This document shows positions 25,329-37,000 of a stretch of 43,558 bases of DNA, in pieces. How positions within the stretch are numbered: position 1 is the stretch's first letter; the number at the start of each line of letters is the position of its first letter. The translations under genes and the position numbers were made by a program. This stretch comes from Candidatus Ancillula glyptotermitis (GTDB lineage: Bacteria > Actinomycetota > Actinomycetes > Actinomycetales > Bifidobacteriaceae). The DNA is taken from positions 1 to 43,558 of the forward strand of contig JAIRWY010000088.1 of the NCBI GenBank assembly GCA_031268675.1, in the 5' to 3' direction. Under the pieces are notes generated by a model. The model was not told where the DNA came from. It did not search any database and saw nothing but the letters and a program-made list of their open reading frames with translations.

Positions 25329-26889
25329 TGCAATTGTCCTATTACCTTTTATATGCCTATTCTTCATTATAAATGTAGTGGTTACTGTTCACAGGCGTTT
25401 TATGGAAGGTGAAAAGGGAGTTGTTTTAGAAGGAAAAGACGCATCTAGTAGAAGGCGTAATTTGAACTATATAAGACGAGTATATAAAATGCAAAAACAG
25501 TGTTCTTTTATGGATATTGATGTGCCTGATAATATAGTGCCAGAATTTTTGGATTCCTACAAGTATAAGCCTCTACAAGCAATTTGGTCTATTAATAAAC
25601 GTATGCATTTTGAAATATTTCCTGTTATTTTACTTTCTTGGATACTTTGGAAAGAGTTCGCAAAATACAATTTTATTTTGAAGCCATACCAAATATTCTT
25701 TCTTATTTTTGGTGCATTTTTTATATTTAAGTGGTTTAATTGGATTTTACTAGACACTTATCAAGCCGATGAAACTGCTGATGTTGATATAAGCAAACTA
25801 CCAGTGGCAATCGTTATACCAGTTTATAACGAAGATAAAAAATCACTTGTAGATTGTATTATTGCACTTTTACTTCAAACTCGCAGACCAAATGAAATAC
25901 ATATAACGGATGATGGTTCTGGGTATGAATACCAAGATATAAAGGAGTGGTTTTGTAGAAAATGTGAAGAATTTGGAGTTATTGGAACTTGGGCAAGGCA
26001 AGAAAACTTAGGCAAAAGAGAGGCGCACTGTAATTCAATATCTAGGATTTGCAACAAGAATTCTATAGTTTGCACAATTGATTCAGATGCAACTTTGGAT
26101 CCACGCGCAATTGAAGAGGGCATGAAACCTTTTGCTTGGAGTCAACACAAATCAGTTACTGGTCTAGTTATTTCAAAAAAAGTGAATTCAAATTTTCTTA
26201 CTAGAATTGTTGATAGTATTCCATTGGTTAGCTCGCAACATTTAGGAAAAGGCTCAATGTCTGGATATGGCTGCGTTGTGGTAAATTCAGGAGCAATTTC
26301 GCTTTACCGCCCCGATGTAATTGCTAAAGCATTAGAAGTTGGATATCAAACAGAAACTTACAATGGAGAGCCTGTGCATTTTTCTGATGATTCCTTTTTG
26401 ACGCTAATTGCTCTGTCTCTTGGGAAAACGATTTTTCAACCATCATGCTTTTCATTTGCAGATATGCCAATTACTCTCAACCATCATCTGCGTCAATATA
26501 CTCGTTGGGCGCGCGGTGCAGTAATTCGTGGATTTTGGAGAGTTAAGTTTTTTCCATTCCCAAATTGGGTCTTCATTGTCCAATTTTCAAACTGGGCGTC
26601 ATTTTTTGTTGCCACGATGATTTTTATTATTTGGGGAGTTGAAGGTATTACCCCTGATACAATTTTGTTTTTTCTCATAACGAGTACTGTATTTTGTTTT
26701 CTTTTAGGAATGCAGTATTCATCAGTAAAACGCATAGATGTGTCAAAAAAAGATGCAATTATAAATTTATTACTACTACCACTTTCTATGACCTGGCAAT
26801 ATAGTGTTTTGCGAATTGTTAATATTTACGCGATGTTTACTCATTCTACACTCAAATGGGGTACTAGACAAAGCGTGGAGAAGACTTGA
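25315..26889 (+). CDS. Processive family-2 glycosyltransferase, hyaluronan/cellulose-synthase-like
   Basis: The 524-residue membrane enzyme has an N-terminal helix, a region of about 70 residues, two more helices (about 100-145) and the GT-A domain. Its motifs are VAIVIPVYNEDKK near residue 164, HITDDGSG, the DXD motif DSDAT near 256, SDDSFLT near 357 (catalytic base Asp) and RQYTRWARG near 392, the (Q/R)xxRW motif of processive synthases. Several C-terminal helices follow. It probably polymerises and exports a surface polysaccharide from a UDP-sugar. The sugar cannot be predicted. It is the last gene of the surface operon; GAGGGA precedes ATG 25315. Confidence 0.85.
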   Translation: MIQFNAIVLLPFICLFFIINVVVTVHRRFMEGEKGVVLEGKDASSRRRNLNYIRRVYKMQKQCSFMDIDVPDNIVPEFLDSYKYKPLQAIWSINKRMHFEIFPVILLSWILWKEFAKYNFILKPYQIFFLIFGAFFIFKWFNWILLDTYQADETADVDISKLPVAIVIPVYNEDKKSLVDCIIALLLQTRRPNEIHITDDGSGYEYQDIKEWFCRKCEEFGVIGTWARQENLGKREAHCNSISRICNKNSIVCTIDSDATLDPRAIEEGMKPFAWSQHKSVTGLVISKKVNSNFLTRIVDSIPLVSSQHLGKGSMSGYGCVVVNSGAISLYRPDVIAKALEVGYQTETYNGEPVHFSDDSFLTLIALSLGKTIFQPSCFSFADMPITLNHHLRQYTRWARGAVIRGFWRVKFFPFPNWVFIVQFSNWASFFVATMIFIIWGVEGITPDTILFFLITSTVFCFLLGMQYSSVKRIDVSKKDAIINLLLLPLSMTWQYSVLRIVNIYAMFTHSTLKWGTRQSVEKT

Positions 26890-26910
26890 GAAGCCTATAA
26901 CAAGCAGTTT

Positions 26911-26921
26911 TATGGTATAAT
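26911..26921 (+). promoter_or_regulatory. Extended -10 of the lemA-htpX unit
   Basis: TATGGTATAAT (TRTGN type). Start near 26928, with a 24-nt leader containing AGGAGG before ATG 26952. This unit is leadered, unlike the leaderless group. Confidence 0.75.
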
Positions 26922-26951
26922 GTAGTATATTACAAATTTAGGAGGAATTAT

Positions 26952-27545
26952 ATGAGTACAAATCTTTTAGTACTGATTGTGGTAGTTGCTGTGCTGGTAA
27001 TAGGAATTATCAGTATATATAATGGTCTAGTAAAGCGAAAAGTTGCAACACAAGATGCTGCTTCAAACATAATCGTTATACTTAAACAGCGAGCAGATTT
27101 ATTACCTAATCTGGTTGAGACCGTTAAGGGCTATGCAAAACATGAACAAACAACTTTTTCTGATGTTACTGCTGCACGTGCATCAATCAACACTATGGCC
27201 AGTCAAGGTTCTAGCGTTGATCCATCAGAATTAGCAAAAAATGCAAACTTTTTCAGTAATTCGCTTGCTCGTTTACTTGCTGTTTCAGAAAATTACCCAG
27301 ATCTAAAAGCGAACCAGAACTTCTTGCGACTTCAAGAAACTATTGAGCATACAGAAAATTCTCTTGTTCAGGCTCGCCGTTTTTTCAATGGAACTGTGCG
27401 CGAATATGAAACAAAACGGCAAGTATTTCCAGCGAACATCATTGCAAATGTTGCTAATTTCAAGACAATTGAATTTTACGATGATGAGGCAGCTAAGGAG
27501 TCTGCAAAAGGTCTAGATTCGTCTGACATCAAGGTTTCATTTTAA
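26952..27545 (+). CDS. lemA: LemA family protein
   Basis: The 197-residue protein has one N-terminal membrane helix, then IYNGLVKRKVATQDAASNI and LKQRADLLPNLVETVKGYAKHE, the LemA signature, and a long helical region ending FYDDEAAKES. LemA proteins are membrane-anchored helical bundles of unclear function, often paired with HtpX-type proteases, as here (TAATG overlap). AGGAGG lies upstream. Confidence 0.93.
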   Translation: MSTNLLVLIVVVAVLVIGIISIYNGLVKRKVATQDAASNIIVILKQRADLLPNLVETVKGYAKHEQTTFSDVTAARASINTMASQGSSVDPSELAKNANFFSNSLARLLAVSENYPDLKANQNFLRLQETIEHTENSLVQARRFFNGTVREYETKRQVFPANIIANVANFKTIEFYDDEAAKESAKGLDSSDIKVSF

Positions 27546-28687
27546 TGTATAGAGCAATTTCAAAGAACAAGAGAGTTTCGGCTCTGTGTATCACGGTCTT
27601 TTTAATACTCTTCACTTTAATTGCAGCACCTTTTGCGGTAATTAGCAGCAGAACTGGTGATTCAAGTGGTTATTTTATCAGTTTCATGATAATTGGTATT
27701 GCATTTTTCTACATACTGTTTCAATACAACAACGGGACAAAACTAGTTCTTGCAGCAAGTGGAGCAGTTGAGGCTGATGAACATATACACCAAGAGTTAT
27801 ACCACATTTGTCAAGAACTTGCAATTGGCTACAACATTCCTATGCCAAAAGTGTACATAATCACTGACCAGTCCCCCAATGCCTTCGCAACAGGAAGGGA
27901 TCCTGAGCACTCTGTGGTTGCTGTCACAACAGGAATTCTAGAAATCATGAACCGCGAAGAACTTGAGGCTGTTTTAGCGCATGAATTTGCACATATTAAG
28001 AACTATGACATCAGGTTGTCAATAATTGTGTTCGGTATGGTTGCTGCAATTGCATTATTTTGTGACCTCATGCGCAATGTTGCATACAGAGTTTTATGGA
28101 ACTCGGATTCACGTTCTAAAGATGATAACTCTGCTGGTATAAACGCTGTGGTTGTAGTTATTCTTGTGTTTGCTTCAATTCTACTGCCGATTATATCTGC
28201 TATAGTTCAAATGGCAATATCCAGAAATCGCGAGTACCTTGCGGATGCAACTGCTGCATCAATGGATAAAAGCCCAGTTATGCTAGCATCTGCACTAGAA
28301 AAGTTGCAAAACGGTAGTTTTCCACCGCTTTCGCGCCAAAATACATCAACATCGCATATGTTCTTCAGTGCCCCCATGAAACAAAATGGCATGAATAAAC
28401 TTCTGGACACGCATCCTCCGCTTGAAAAAAGAATTGCAAGGTTGTTGAATATGAAGGATATGGCATACGAAATGCCTAGTAAAGACTTCAAGAACGTGCC
28501 ATATTTACATGATGAAAATGGTAATGAACTTTATAAATCAGGTCTAAAAGGACTTCTTGGTATGCGTCAAAGGGCAATTCAAGGACATATTGACATTAAA
28601 GCTGGTGAAATGATCTGGGTTGAAACTGCAACTGATGAAATTATTAAGGCATATAAACTGCGCACGAAAAGACAGGTAAGGAAGTAG
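27545..28687 (+). CDS. htpX: M48 membrane metalloprotease HtpX with C-terminal extension
   Basis: The protein has 380 residues. Two N-terminal helices are followed by MPKVYIITDQSPNAFATGRDP and VLAHEFAHIKNYD, the zinc HExxH motif near residue 145. Two more helices follow, then SRNREYLADATAA with the third zinc ligand Glu, and THPPLEKRIARL, which normally closes the family. HtpX degrades damaged membrane proteins. About 75 residues beyond the usual end (from about 305) form an extra basic domain (LLGMRQRAIQGHIDIKAGEM) that I do not recognise. Typical HtpX is close to 290-300 residues. Confidence 0.92.
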   Translation: MYRAISKNKRVSALCITVFLILFTLIAAPFAVISSRTGDSSGYFISFMIIGIAFFYILFQYNNGTKLVLAASGAVEADEHIHQELYHICQELAIGYNIPMPKVYIITDQSPNAFATGRDPEHSVVAVTTGILEIMNREELEAVLAHEFAHIKNYDIRLSIIVFGMVAAIALFCDLMRNVAYRVLWNSDSRSKDDNSAGINAVVVVILVFASILLPIISAIVQMAISRNREYLADATAASMDKSPVMLASALEKLQNGSFPPLSRQNTSTSHMFFSAPMKQNGMNKLLDTHPPLEKRIARLLNMKDMAYEMPSKDFKNVPYLHDENGNELYKSGLKGLLGMRQRAIQGHIDIKAGEMIWVETATDEIIKAYKLRTKRQVRK

Positions 28688-28699
28688 AAAGATACGTAA

Positions 28700-29809
28700 A
28701 TGTTATATTACCTGTTGATCATTGTAGTTGCTACTTTAGGAACTTATTTTTTATGCTTTCCTGTTCAAAAAATTGCGCGCTTAACTGCTCGTAATGAACT
28801 GCGCAGTAGAGATATCCACACAGAACCAACTCCTAGACTTGGTGGTATAGCAATGCTCATGGGTTTTGTAGTTGCACTACTAGTTGCTGGATTTATACCA
28901 TACTTTAGTCAAACTTACAGCGATGGATTTCAACTGTACTCAATTATAATTGCTAGTATTTTAATATCTGTTGTTGGTATTATAGATGATATATTCAATA
29001 TTGACTGGATGATTAAACTTGCAGGGCAAATAGTTGCTGCATCGATTGTTACAGTAAATGGTGTTCAGATAATGTCATTGCCCATCGGTGGATTAACAAT
29101 TGGATCTAACCGCATCTCGATGGTATTAACAGTTGTTATAATTGTGGCAGTTATTAACGCGATCAACTTTATAGATGGACTGGATGGATTAGCAGCTGGA
29201 GTTGTTGGAATTGGCGCGATTTCTTTTTTCTACTACGCATTCTCACTTTCTGGTACTCATTACAACTACGCTTCTTTAGCATGTTTGATTACTGCTACAA
29301 TGATTGGAATTTGCATCGGGTTTCTACCGCATAACTTTCACCCTGCGAAGATTTTTATGGGAGATACTGGCTCACAACTACTCGGACTGCTGATGGCATC
29401 TTCTTCACTTTTAATTACTGGAAAGATTGATACTGCAGATGCTAATATACACTCAATTCCTGCATTTATGCCGATACTCTTACCATTTCTAGTCTGTTTA
29501 TTACCGATTTTTGACATGTTGTTGGCAATTATACGGCGGTTGCTAAAAGGAAAAAGTCCAACTAGTCCAGACCAAGGTCATCTACATCATAAAATGCTAG
29601 AACTTGGACATTCTCATCAAGTTGCTGTGCTAATTCTGTATATTTGGGCAGTACTCTTCGCATTTGGAGGCTTTCTTTTTATCTACCTGCGAGGAAGAAT
29701 TGCGTTTATTATACTACTACTTGCATCTATTGCAATTGTAATTTTAACAGCAAGCCCGAAGTTATTCATCAAGCCCATTTTTGAACAAGATGATGACACA
29801 AAAAAGTAG
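28700..29809 (+). CDS. Undecaprenyl-phosphate sugar-1-phosphate transferase (WecA/TagO type)
   Basis: The 369-residue, roughly 11-helix member of the MraY/WecA family starts polymer synthesis by loading a HexNAc-1-phosphate on undecaprenyl phosphate. Motifs: TPRLGGIAML, VVGIIDDIFNID, NAINFIDGLDGLAAG, IFMGDTGSQLLG and DQGHLHHKMLELG. The HLHH form marks the WecA/TagO branch rather than MraY. It may supply a lipid-linked starter for a surface glycan. It is read in a unit with lemA-htpX (12-nt gap) and overlaps dinB. Confidence 0.9.
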   Translation: MLYYLLIIVVATLGTYFLCFPVQKIARLTARNELRSRDIHTEPTPRLGGIAMLMGFVVALLVAGFIPYFSQTYSDGFQLYSIIIASILISVVGIIDDIFNIDWMIKLAGQIVAASIVTVNGVQIMSLPIGGLTIGSNRISMVLTVVIIVAVINAINFIDGLDGLAAGVVGIGAISFFYYAFSLSGTHYNYASLACLITATMIGICIGFLPHNFHPAKIFMGDTGSQLLGLLMASSSLLITGKIDTADANIHSIPAFMPILLPFLVCLLPIFDMLLAIIRRLLKGKSPTSPDQGHLHHKMLELGHSHQVAVLILYIWAVLFAFGGFLFIYLRGRIAFIILLLASIAIVILTASPKLFIKPIFEQDDDTKK

Positions 29810-31007
29810 TATATTACACATCGACATGAATGCATTTTACGCCAGTTGCGAGCAGGCGCGAAAACCGCAACTACGAGGACTACCTGTGGTGGTGGGCATG
29901 GATATTAGTAGATCAGTTGTAAGTGCAGCATCATACGAGGCGCGAGAATATGGAATACACTCAGCAATGCCAATTTTCCGCGCAAAAGAACTGTGCAAGA
30001 ATGCTATTTTTCTACCAGTTGACATGGATTACTATGTGTCCATTTCACAAAAAATTCATAAAATACTACAATCGATTACTTACCAAGTTGAAAAAGTTGG
30101 ACTTGATGAATTTTTTCTTGATGTTTCTGGAGCGCAGAAAATATTCGGAGAGCCTCGCGAAATAGCACTCAAAATACGAAGTCGCATTCTACAAGAATTG
30201 AGCATCAACTCCTCAGTTGGAATTGCGATATCAAAATCAGTTGCAAAAATTGCCTCTGGATTTGCAAAACCAGCATCAAAATCTGGAAAAACTGACGGTT
30301 ACGGAGCAGTTGACAATATACTAGTAATTGAATCAGAAAAAACACTTGATTTTATACATCCACTTGATATTTCAAAAATTCCAGGAGTTGGTCGTTCAAC
30401 AGCCAGAAATCTTAAGCAGTTGGGAATCCAGAAAGTTGCTGATATTCTACTAGTTTCACCAAGAACACTTGCAAAAGCAGTTGGTAATGCACATAGCGAG
30501 AACTTGATTAGACTAGCAAATGGACTGGACATAAACGAGGTTATGCATAAAGCTGCACCAGCTAAAAGCATTGGCAGAGAGAGGACCTTGCGCGAAGATA
30601 CTCGTGATAAACGCTTGTTGTATGATTATCTGCTCTGGGCTGCTCAAATAATTAGCCAGGAATTACGAGAAGTAGAAATGACCGCAAAAACAATCACGCT
30701 GAAACTAAAAACTACTGATTTTATTTCATGCACTAGATCAAAAACACTTGATATCGGAACTGATACTGCCTTGATGCTGTATGAAAATTCTTGCGCACTA
30801 CTGGACACTTGGTTAAGTCAGGACAGTAGAAAAATACGACTAATTGGAATTTCTACTGCCAAATTTGCGCCTTTCAATATTGAGGGGCAGAAAATATCAC
30901 TACTTGATGCTGATGCAAGTACAGAAAAAATGCGCGCTGCAGAAGTCACAATGGACAAAATCCGCGCGAAATTAGGCAACAACAAGATTATACATCTGGG
31001 GAAATAA
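29790..31007 (+). CDS. dinB: DNA polymerase IV (DinB, Y family)
   Basis: The 405-residue translesion polymerase has LHIDMNAFYASCEQ with the first catalytic Asp, VVSAASYEAREYGIHSAMP, and VGLDEFFLDVSGA, the catalytic Asp-Glu pair in a GLDE form of the usual SIDE. A helix-hairpin-helix follows (IPGVGRSTARNLKQLGI), then SIGRERTL and the little-finger domain. ATG 29790 or 29793 is plausible. It overlaps the preceding gene by about 20 nt and has no clear Shine-Dalgarno site or LexA box, so it is probably coupled to the upstream genes. Confidence 0.93.
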   Translation: MMTQKSSILHIDMNAFYASCEQARKPQLRGLPVVVGMDISRSVVSAASYEAREYGIHSAMPIFRAKELCKNAIFLPVDMDYYVSISQKIHKILQSITYQVEKVGLDEFFLDVSGAQKIFGEPREIALKIRSRILQELSINSSVGIAISKSVAKIASGFAKPASKSGKTDGYGAVDNILVIESEKTLDFIHPLDISKIPGVGRSTARNLKQLGIQKVADILLVSPRTLAKAVGNAHSENLIRLANGLDINEVMHKAAPAKSIGRERTLREDTRDKRLLYDYLLWAAQIISQELREVEMTAKTITLKLKTTDFISCTRSKTLDIGTDTALMLYENSCALLDTWLSQDSRKIRLIGISTAKFAPFNIEGQKISLLDADASTEKMRAAEVTMDKIRAKLGNNKIIHLGK

Positions 31008-31019
31008 TGCACATCGCTA

Positions 31020-31068
31020 ATCTGGTGTTGCTTATTGCTGCACCTTTTTTGAAAGCAACACCACAGAT
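31020..31068. terminator. Inverted repeat between convergent dinB and the giant gene
   Basis: ATCTGGTGTTGCTT (31020-31033) pairs with AAGCAACAC-CA-CAGAT (31053-31068). This makes a 14-bp stem with a 2-nt bulge and a 19-nt loop. No T-run follows on either strand, so it is either a non-canonical bidirectional terminator or an RNA end-protecting hairpin. Confidence 0.5.
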
Positions 31069-31090
31069 GTATTTTACATCAACCAGAAAC

Positions 31091-34000
31091 TTACCATACT
31101 ACGTGTGTAACATCCATGGGGATAAGATGACCGAGGAACATACTTAGAAAATAAAACTCTACAGACACTTCTTGAGTCAATTCAGCACCATGACCATTAA
31201 ATGGACTGCCACTAATGAGAGTAAGTTCTATATTGCCATTTGTTATCGATGACACTTTATAAACCCCAGCATTTCCTTTGCCATTAGGTCCATAATAAAC
31301 CTCTTCTCCCTCATATGGTCCCTTTGCAAGAACTTCAAATTTCTCACGTAACTCATCAATATGGAGAGTCACTATATCTCCACTTTCAAGCTGAATTTTA
31401 AATTTCGGTCCAAGCTGTGATAGTATAATACCCTTTTGACCTTGATATTCCCCTATCGTAAATCTTATTTTATAATTAATACCAGCTCCATTAAGACTAT
31501 ACGCTCTTCTAGGTACCAAACCAAACTCACCTCCTCGGGGAAGTCCATTATTTACGAACCTATAAAATACCATTTCTCTCATTGTGATGGTCTCCGCACC
31601 TTCAACATTAAGAGGAATTTCAATCCCCTCAATATATTTAGTGTAGTCACTTTTACTAAGACTACGAATGGTAACATTACCACCCTCAACTTTTGTCACA
31701 ATAAAAGTAACCGCTCCATTACCGAAACCAATATCGCCAGCTTTAACATCATAAGATATTGGAGATCCATCAACAATCATATGTGATAAGTCGTCAAATG
31801 AAATATCCATCCTAGCATTTGGACCAAAATAACGACCAAGGAAATTATAAGCATCTGAACCTTCACCGAAATCGAAATAGTCAGCTAAACGCACCCTAAC
31901 CGTTTGATTCTGAAAATCGACTGCATCTACAGATATATTAAATACTTCATCTCTAAACTTAATCTGAAATTTCGCACCATTTACAAGCTTTAATTTTTTG
32001 CCAGTGGAACCATATGGTAATTCAACTGCTTCCACTCTTGCAGGTGGTTTAGAAGTTGGAATGACCTTATTCTTGGCAAACAAATCTCTCAATCCCTCTT
32101 CAGATATTGAATGTTCAGAATAATTAAAGGCTAAGGAGTAACTAAAATCGTCTGAAAAACTCACCATTATCACGCTGTACTGACCATTACCAAGACTTAC
32201 AAGACGGAATTTTGTAACTCCACTGTATCCAGTTACTCCTATTCCAGACACAGAATCTAAATTAACATTATCGTCTTCTGTAAACACAAGTTGATACCAG
32301 TTATCACCAACTTCTGGTTCGATATGAACTTCTTCACTACTTTTTACAACCATTTTAGCAAAATCAACTTTTTTGAGGGTTACTTCTGCCCTATTTGAAA
32401 AATGCACAACTACATTATCGCCATCAACTTTTTCAACATATGCATAACCAATTGAACCATTTTGCCTAATCTGCACTAATTTTCCAACGTTATGATCTAT
32501 ATATGAAATCTCCTCAGATAGCCTCTGAACAGGAGAACCTACAGGTACAATTTTCGTAGCACGCCCAGAAACTATTTCAATTTGCAACTGAGCAGGAGAT
32601 ATATGTTCCACACTACCATCAGCAGCAGTTAAACGATAAGAAAACGGTAGATCAGCTGCAGTTCCTTTCCACTTAGCTTCCAAAGAGTCTTGCAAATAGC
32701 AAACTGTTAAAGTATACTCTTTACCATCGATCACAATCTTATCACCAGAGACTAGCGAACCTTCAATACTAGCACCACTTCCTTGTAAATTAATCCTTTT
32801 TGCTCGACGAATCAGTTCTCCACTAGATATTTTATTTCTCAACTCAGTAATACTCAATCGTCGCTCATAAATCACATCGCCAATCTTCTCTTTAGCGATA
32901 ACTAAAGTCTCACCATTTGTACCTTCTTCTAGTCCAGTAACTACAAGATCATATTCTGCACCATCGACAACATGTCCAAAAGTTGAACCAGCAAAAATAC
33001 CTTTCAAGATGCGCTTAAAGCTAGAAGAGTTAAATCCAACTTTAGTAATACTAACATCACTACCGTCTTCAAGCCGTAGAACAAAAGTATCATCAGTTTT
33101 GGAAATTACAACAGCCTCAACAAATTTGTCATCTTTTTTGTACAATACATGCGAATCAACTTGGAAATTTTCAAATTGTATGTCTTCTCTGATTGGTAGA
33201 TACGAAAAACGAATACTAGTACTTCCTTCTACTAGTTCACCAGTACTGTTATAGTACAGATGCAGTGACTTACCATCAGGACCCTTTATTATAAAATGCG
33301 GTTTACCTACTTCTTCGACAGGAATGCTATCTCCTACAACCTGATAAACACCTTCATAAGGATCGATTAGGCGAGGACTAATATCTGATCTTTTATAAAT
33401 GCCGCGCGCTTCCGCCAAAACAGTATCATCTTTTTCCCACTTATCTGCACTAGCATCGTATCTATAGCCCACAAGTTCACCTTTAGACTTAACTACTGTA
33501 ATAGTAGTAGAACTACCACCACTTCTAAGTTCAACAATTTCGCCTGGTCTAAGATCAGCATGCAAACTACCTTTAACGTACTTCGTGCTAAGTTCGCTAA
33601 CCTTCATTGTATGAAGTTCTTCTTCTCCAAAATAGCTAAAAGTAAATTCAGCATCATGCTCAACTGTACCAATAGTTGAGCTCCTGATAATGACGCATCG
33701 CTCGCCTCCTCCATCAACTCGAATTTTAGCTGCTATACCCAACTCAGACTCATCTAAAACTCGTATATCAGCTGCTATAATATCGTCAAGCAACTCTTTA
33801 CCTATTTCTGTTTTTTGAAATAGATACCAGAACTTACCTATTACAGTAGATGTCCTTATATCTTTCATAAAGCGCTTGAAGGAAGAAGAATTAAAGCCGT
33901 CTTTGTTAATACTAACATCACTACCGTCTTCAAGCCGCAAAACAAAAGTATCATCAGTCTTGGAAATTACAACAGCCTCAACAAATTTGCCATCTTTTTT

Positions 34001-37000
34001 GTATAGAACAGAAGAACCTAGTTTGAAGTCATTAAATTGTATATCTTGTTTAATTGGTAAATAAAAATAAAATGGAGCAATAGCAGACCTTCCTTCTACT
34101 AATTCACCAGCATCGTTATAGTACAAATACACTGACTTACCATCAGGACCCTTTATTATAAAATGTGGTTTGTCAAGTTCATCAGCAGGAACATTATCTC
34201 CCACAATCTGAAAAACATCTTCATCTGGATTGATCAGGTGAGGACTAATATCTGATCTTTTATAAATGCCACGCGCTTCCGCCAAAACAGTATCATCTTT
34301 TTCCCACTTATCTGCATTAGCATTGTATCTATAGCCCACAACTTTATCATCAGACACAACTACTGTAATAATAGTAGAACTATCATCAGTGTTAAGCTCA
34401 ACAATTTCGCCTACTCTAAGATTGGCATGCAAACTACCTTTAACGTACTTCGTACTAAACTCACTTGCTTTCATCGTCTTTACTTCGCCATTTAGTTCGG
34501 TGAAAGTAACCATCGAATCACCTGTTGTACGCCAAGCAAAAGAATTTATAGTAACTTTTCTTTTAACTCCGTTTTCTAAAATCTCAGCTGGCCAATGATT
34601 ATTTCCAGGATACAAGAAATCTAAATTTTGAGCCATAAGATCACCTAGTAAATCTCCAGCAATATTTACTCTTCCAAGATTATATATAAGTGTTATTTTA
34701 GAATCTTTAAGTAAATCTCGAACTTCAGAAAATGTTAGAGTTTTACGAACAAACACTCCTTTAGCGGTATCATAACTCCGTAATTCATATGAATATTTAT
34801 CTGTTTTTACAAGATATGCATAACTACCAGCAGCTTCAAATCCAGGAATCCCATCTCTTTGAACCATATAAAATCCACCATCTACAATTGCAGAGGTTGC
34901 TGAATGTGCTTTAATTATATCTTTAAGCTGTTCTTTTTTCAGCCGAACGTAATATACACCATCTGCTCTATATGCTTGTGGTATTGCGTCAGGATCCTCA
35001 AACTCAACATCAAAATATTCCCCATCAGCAGAAAGACTTCTGCACTGTACCACAAGTCTTCCCATCTTATCCCCACTCTCATACTCATAAACATACCCAA
35101 CCTCAATATTTTTGCCATCTCCTGCCAAGACATGAGGATACCTATGAATTGGACGGTACTTTTGCTTAAATTCAGCATATGTCATGCTTTTCAATTCATT
35201 AGTATCTTTATCAATAAGGTATACAATACGACTTGTTCCTGTTCCTGTATCTGCATCTTCCACTTTCCAAATTTGCACCCTCTTTGCCTTGCAACTAGGT
35301 GCTCCATACACACCTCTTGGCATCGTTTGAACAGGCGCACAAACAGCATCTCCTTCTTCCCATTCAGTTCCGATTAAATGTTCGCTTCTATCAAAAAGAT
35401 CTACTGCACTCATTCTGTGGATAGTAAGAAGTTCACTTACTGACATATCCGTCGTTAGTCCCTCACCTGCTGCACCACCTACATGATATTTTACGGTAGC
35501 AATATCACCATCAATTGAAATAACTTCAACTCTAGTGCAACGGTTCCCATCTGCAACTGGGATATCAAATGAAACCTTCTGATGATTAGCAATCCGCTCT
35601 CTCATTGTCTGCAAAACTGCCGCATCCTGCTCCGCACTCTGCTTAAGCGCAGCTTTTACAGGTGCAAGTTTTATTGCTTTTGCAACAGATCCCGCAAAAT
35701 CTACTGCAGAAAGCGCAATGAACACACCGTCCATAATGTAGCCAATAAGTTGATCAACACTTACATGCGCTTGTTTTGCAAAATTAAGTATTTTAGCATC
35801 AGTTATATCCTTGCTGTTGTATGATGCAAGCATTGCCTTTTTATCGGTTGCAATGCCGTAGCTTAAATAACCTGCGCGCGTTTGAAAACCTTCTTTATAC
35901 ACAAAGTTCTCTTTTGTCTTCCTCTTGCTTGCATCAGGATTTGCTTGCTCCTTATCTGATTTTAGCCCAAGCCAAACTCTTGAACCATTAGGAATCAGCT
36001 GCTTTGTATTGTAGTTGTGTTCTTTTCCATTCTGGGATACGTCATCAATTGCAAGAGCACTTGAACCTCTTTCTTGTTCACCAGCATTATAATCTATATG
36101 CTTAACCTGAGGATTATAGTTTACAACAAGTGGATCAGTCTTTAACCGTTCTTGGTAGTACAAAGTATACTGATCTTTATACATACCATATTGCGCCCAG
36201 TCAAAACCGCCAATTGTCCATGCTTTTGCAGTGTTGTCGTAGTTTGGATCCATTATTTTATGACCGCCTAGATCCTTAATTTCTTGACCTTGATAATCAT
36301 GTTTATAAATAAAGCGCTTTGACATGTCAACAGGTGCAATATCAGGAGTTGCTTGTTCATATATATCCATAACCAGTCCGCCAACGGTCGTTGCTAAATA
36401 AATCGCCGCAAAAGCCATATCTGTTGCAACTGCTGCACCAGGAGCGAGTATATGCAGTGCAATTTGTGGAACAATCAAAGCAATCGAACCGTATGAAAGT
36501 GCAGTGTGAATCATGTCCATAGCAACTTGCTTTTGCATCCTAGCAATTGATTCTCCCATGTCCTTTTTCTCGCCATAAGCAAATACATGAATATTATTAC
36601 TGTTGTTGACAGTCATAAGGTCTCCAAAAGTTGCATATCCTGCTTCAAGAACTGAAGACTCATCAAAATAAAATACCTCTGTCCATAAATTAGAATCTGT
36701 TTTCTTACCCTTTGCTCCTTTAACATCAGAACCAAGACGAACCACGCTATGATTTGGAACTCCGCATTCTTTCAAATTCTTCTCAACTGCTGAGTGTTGA
36801 GGAATTGAATTTCCGCAATTTGTAAATTTCCATTCATGAGCATCTTGAGTTAAATATGCAACTTGTGGAGCAACATTAGCAACAGTTCCATTCACATATG
36901 CTAAATTGCCAATTGTTGCAATTGCTGTTCTAGAATCAGCCTTTGGAATAATACGTACGCGAATAGCTTTAATATCATAATTAGGATCTATAATGCCAGC

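Noticed and set aside
29700-29800. SOS (LexA) box for dinB
   Set aside because: No palindrome of that kind was found upstream; dinB overlaps the preceding gene.
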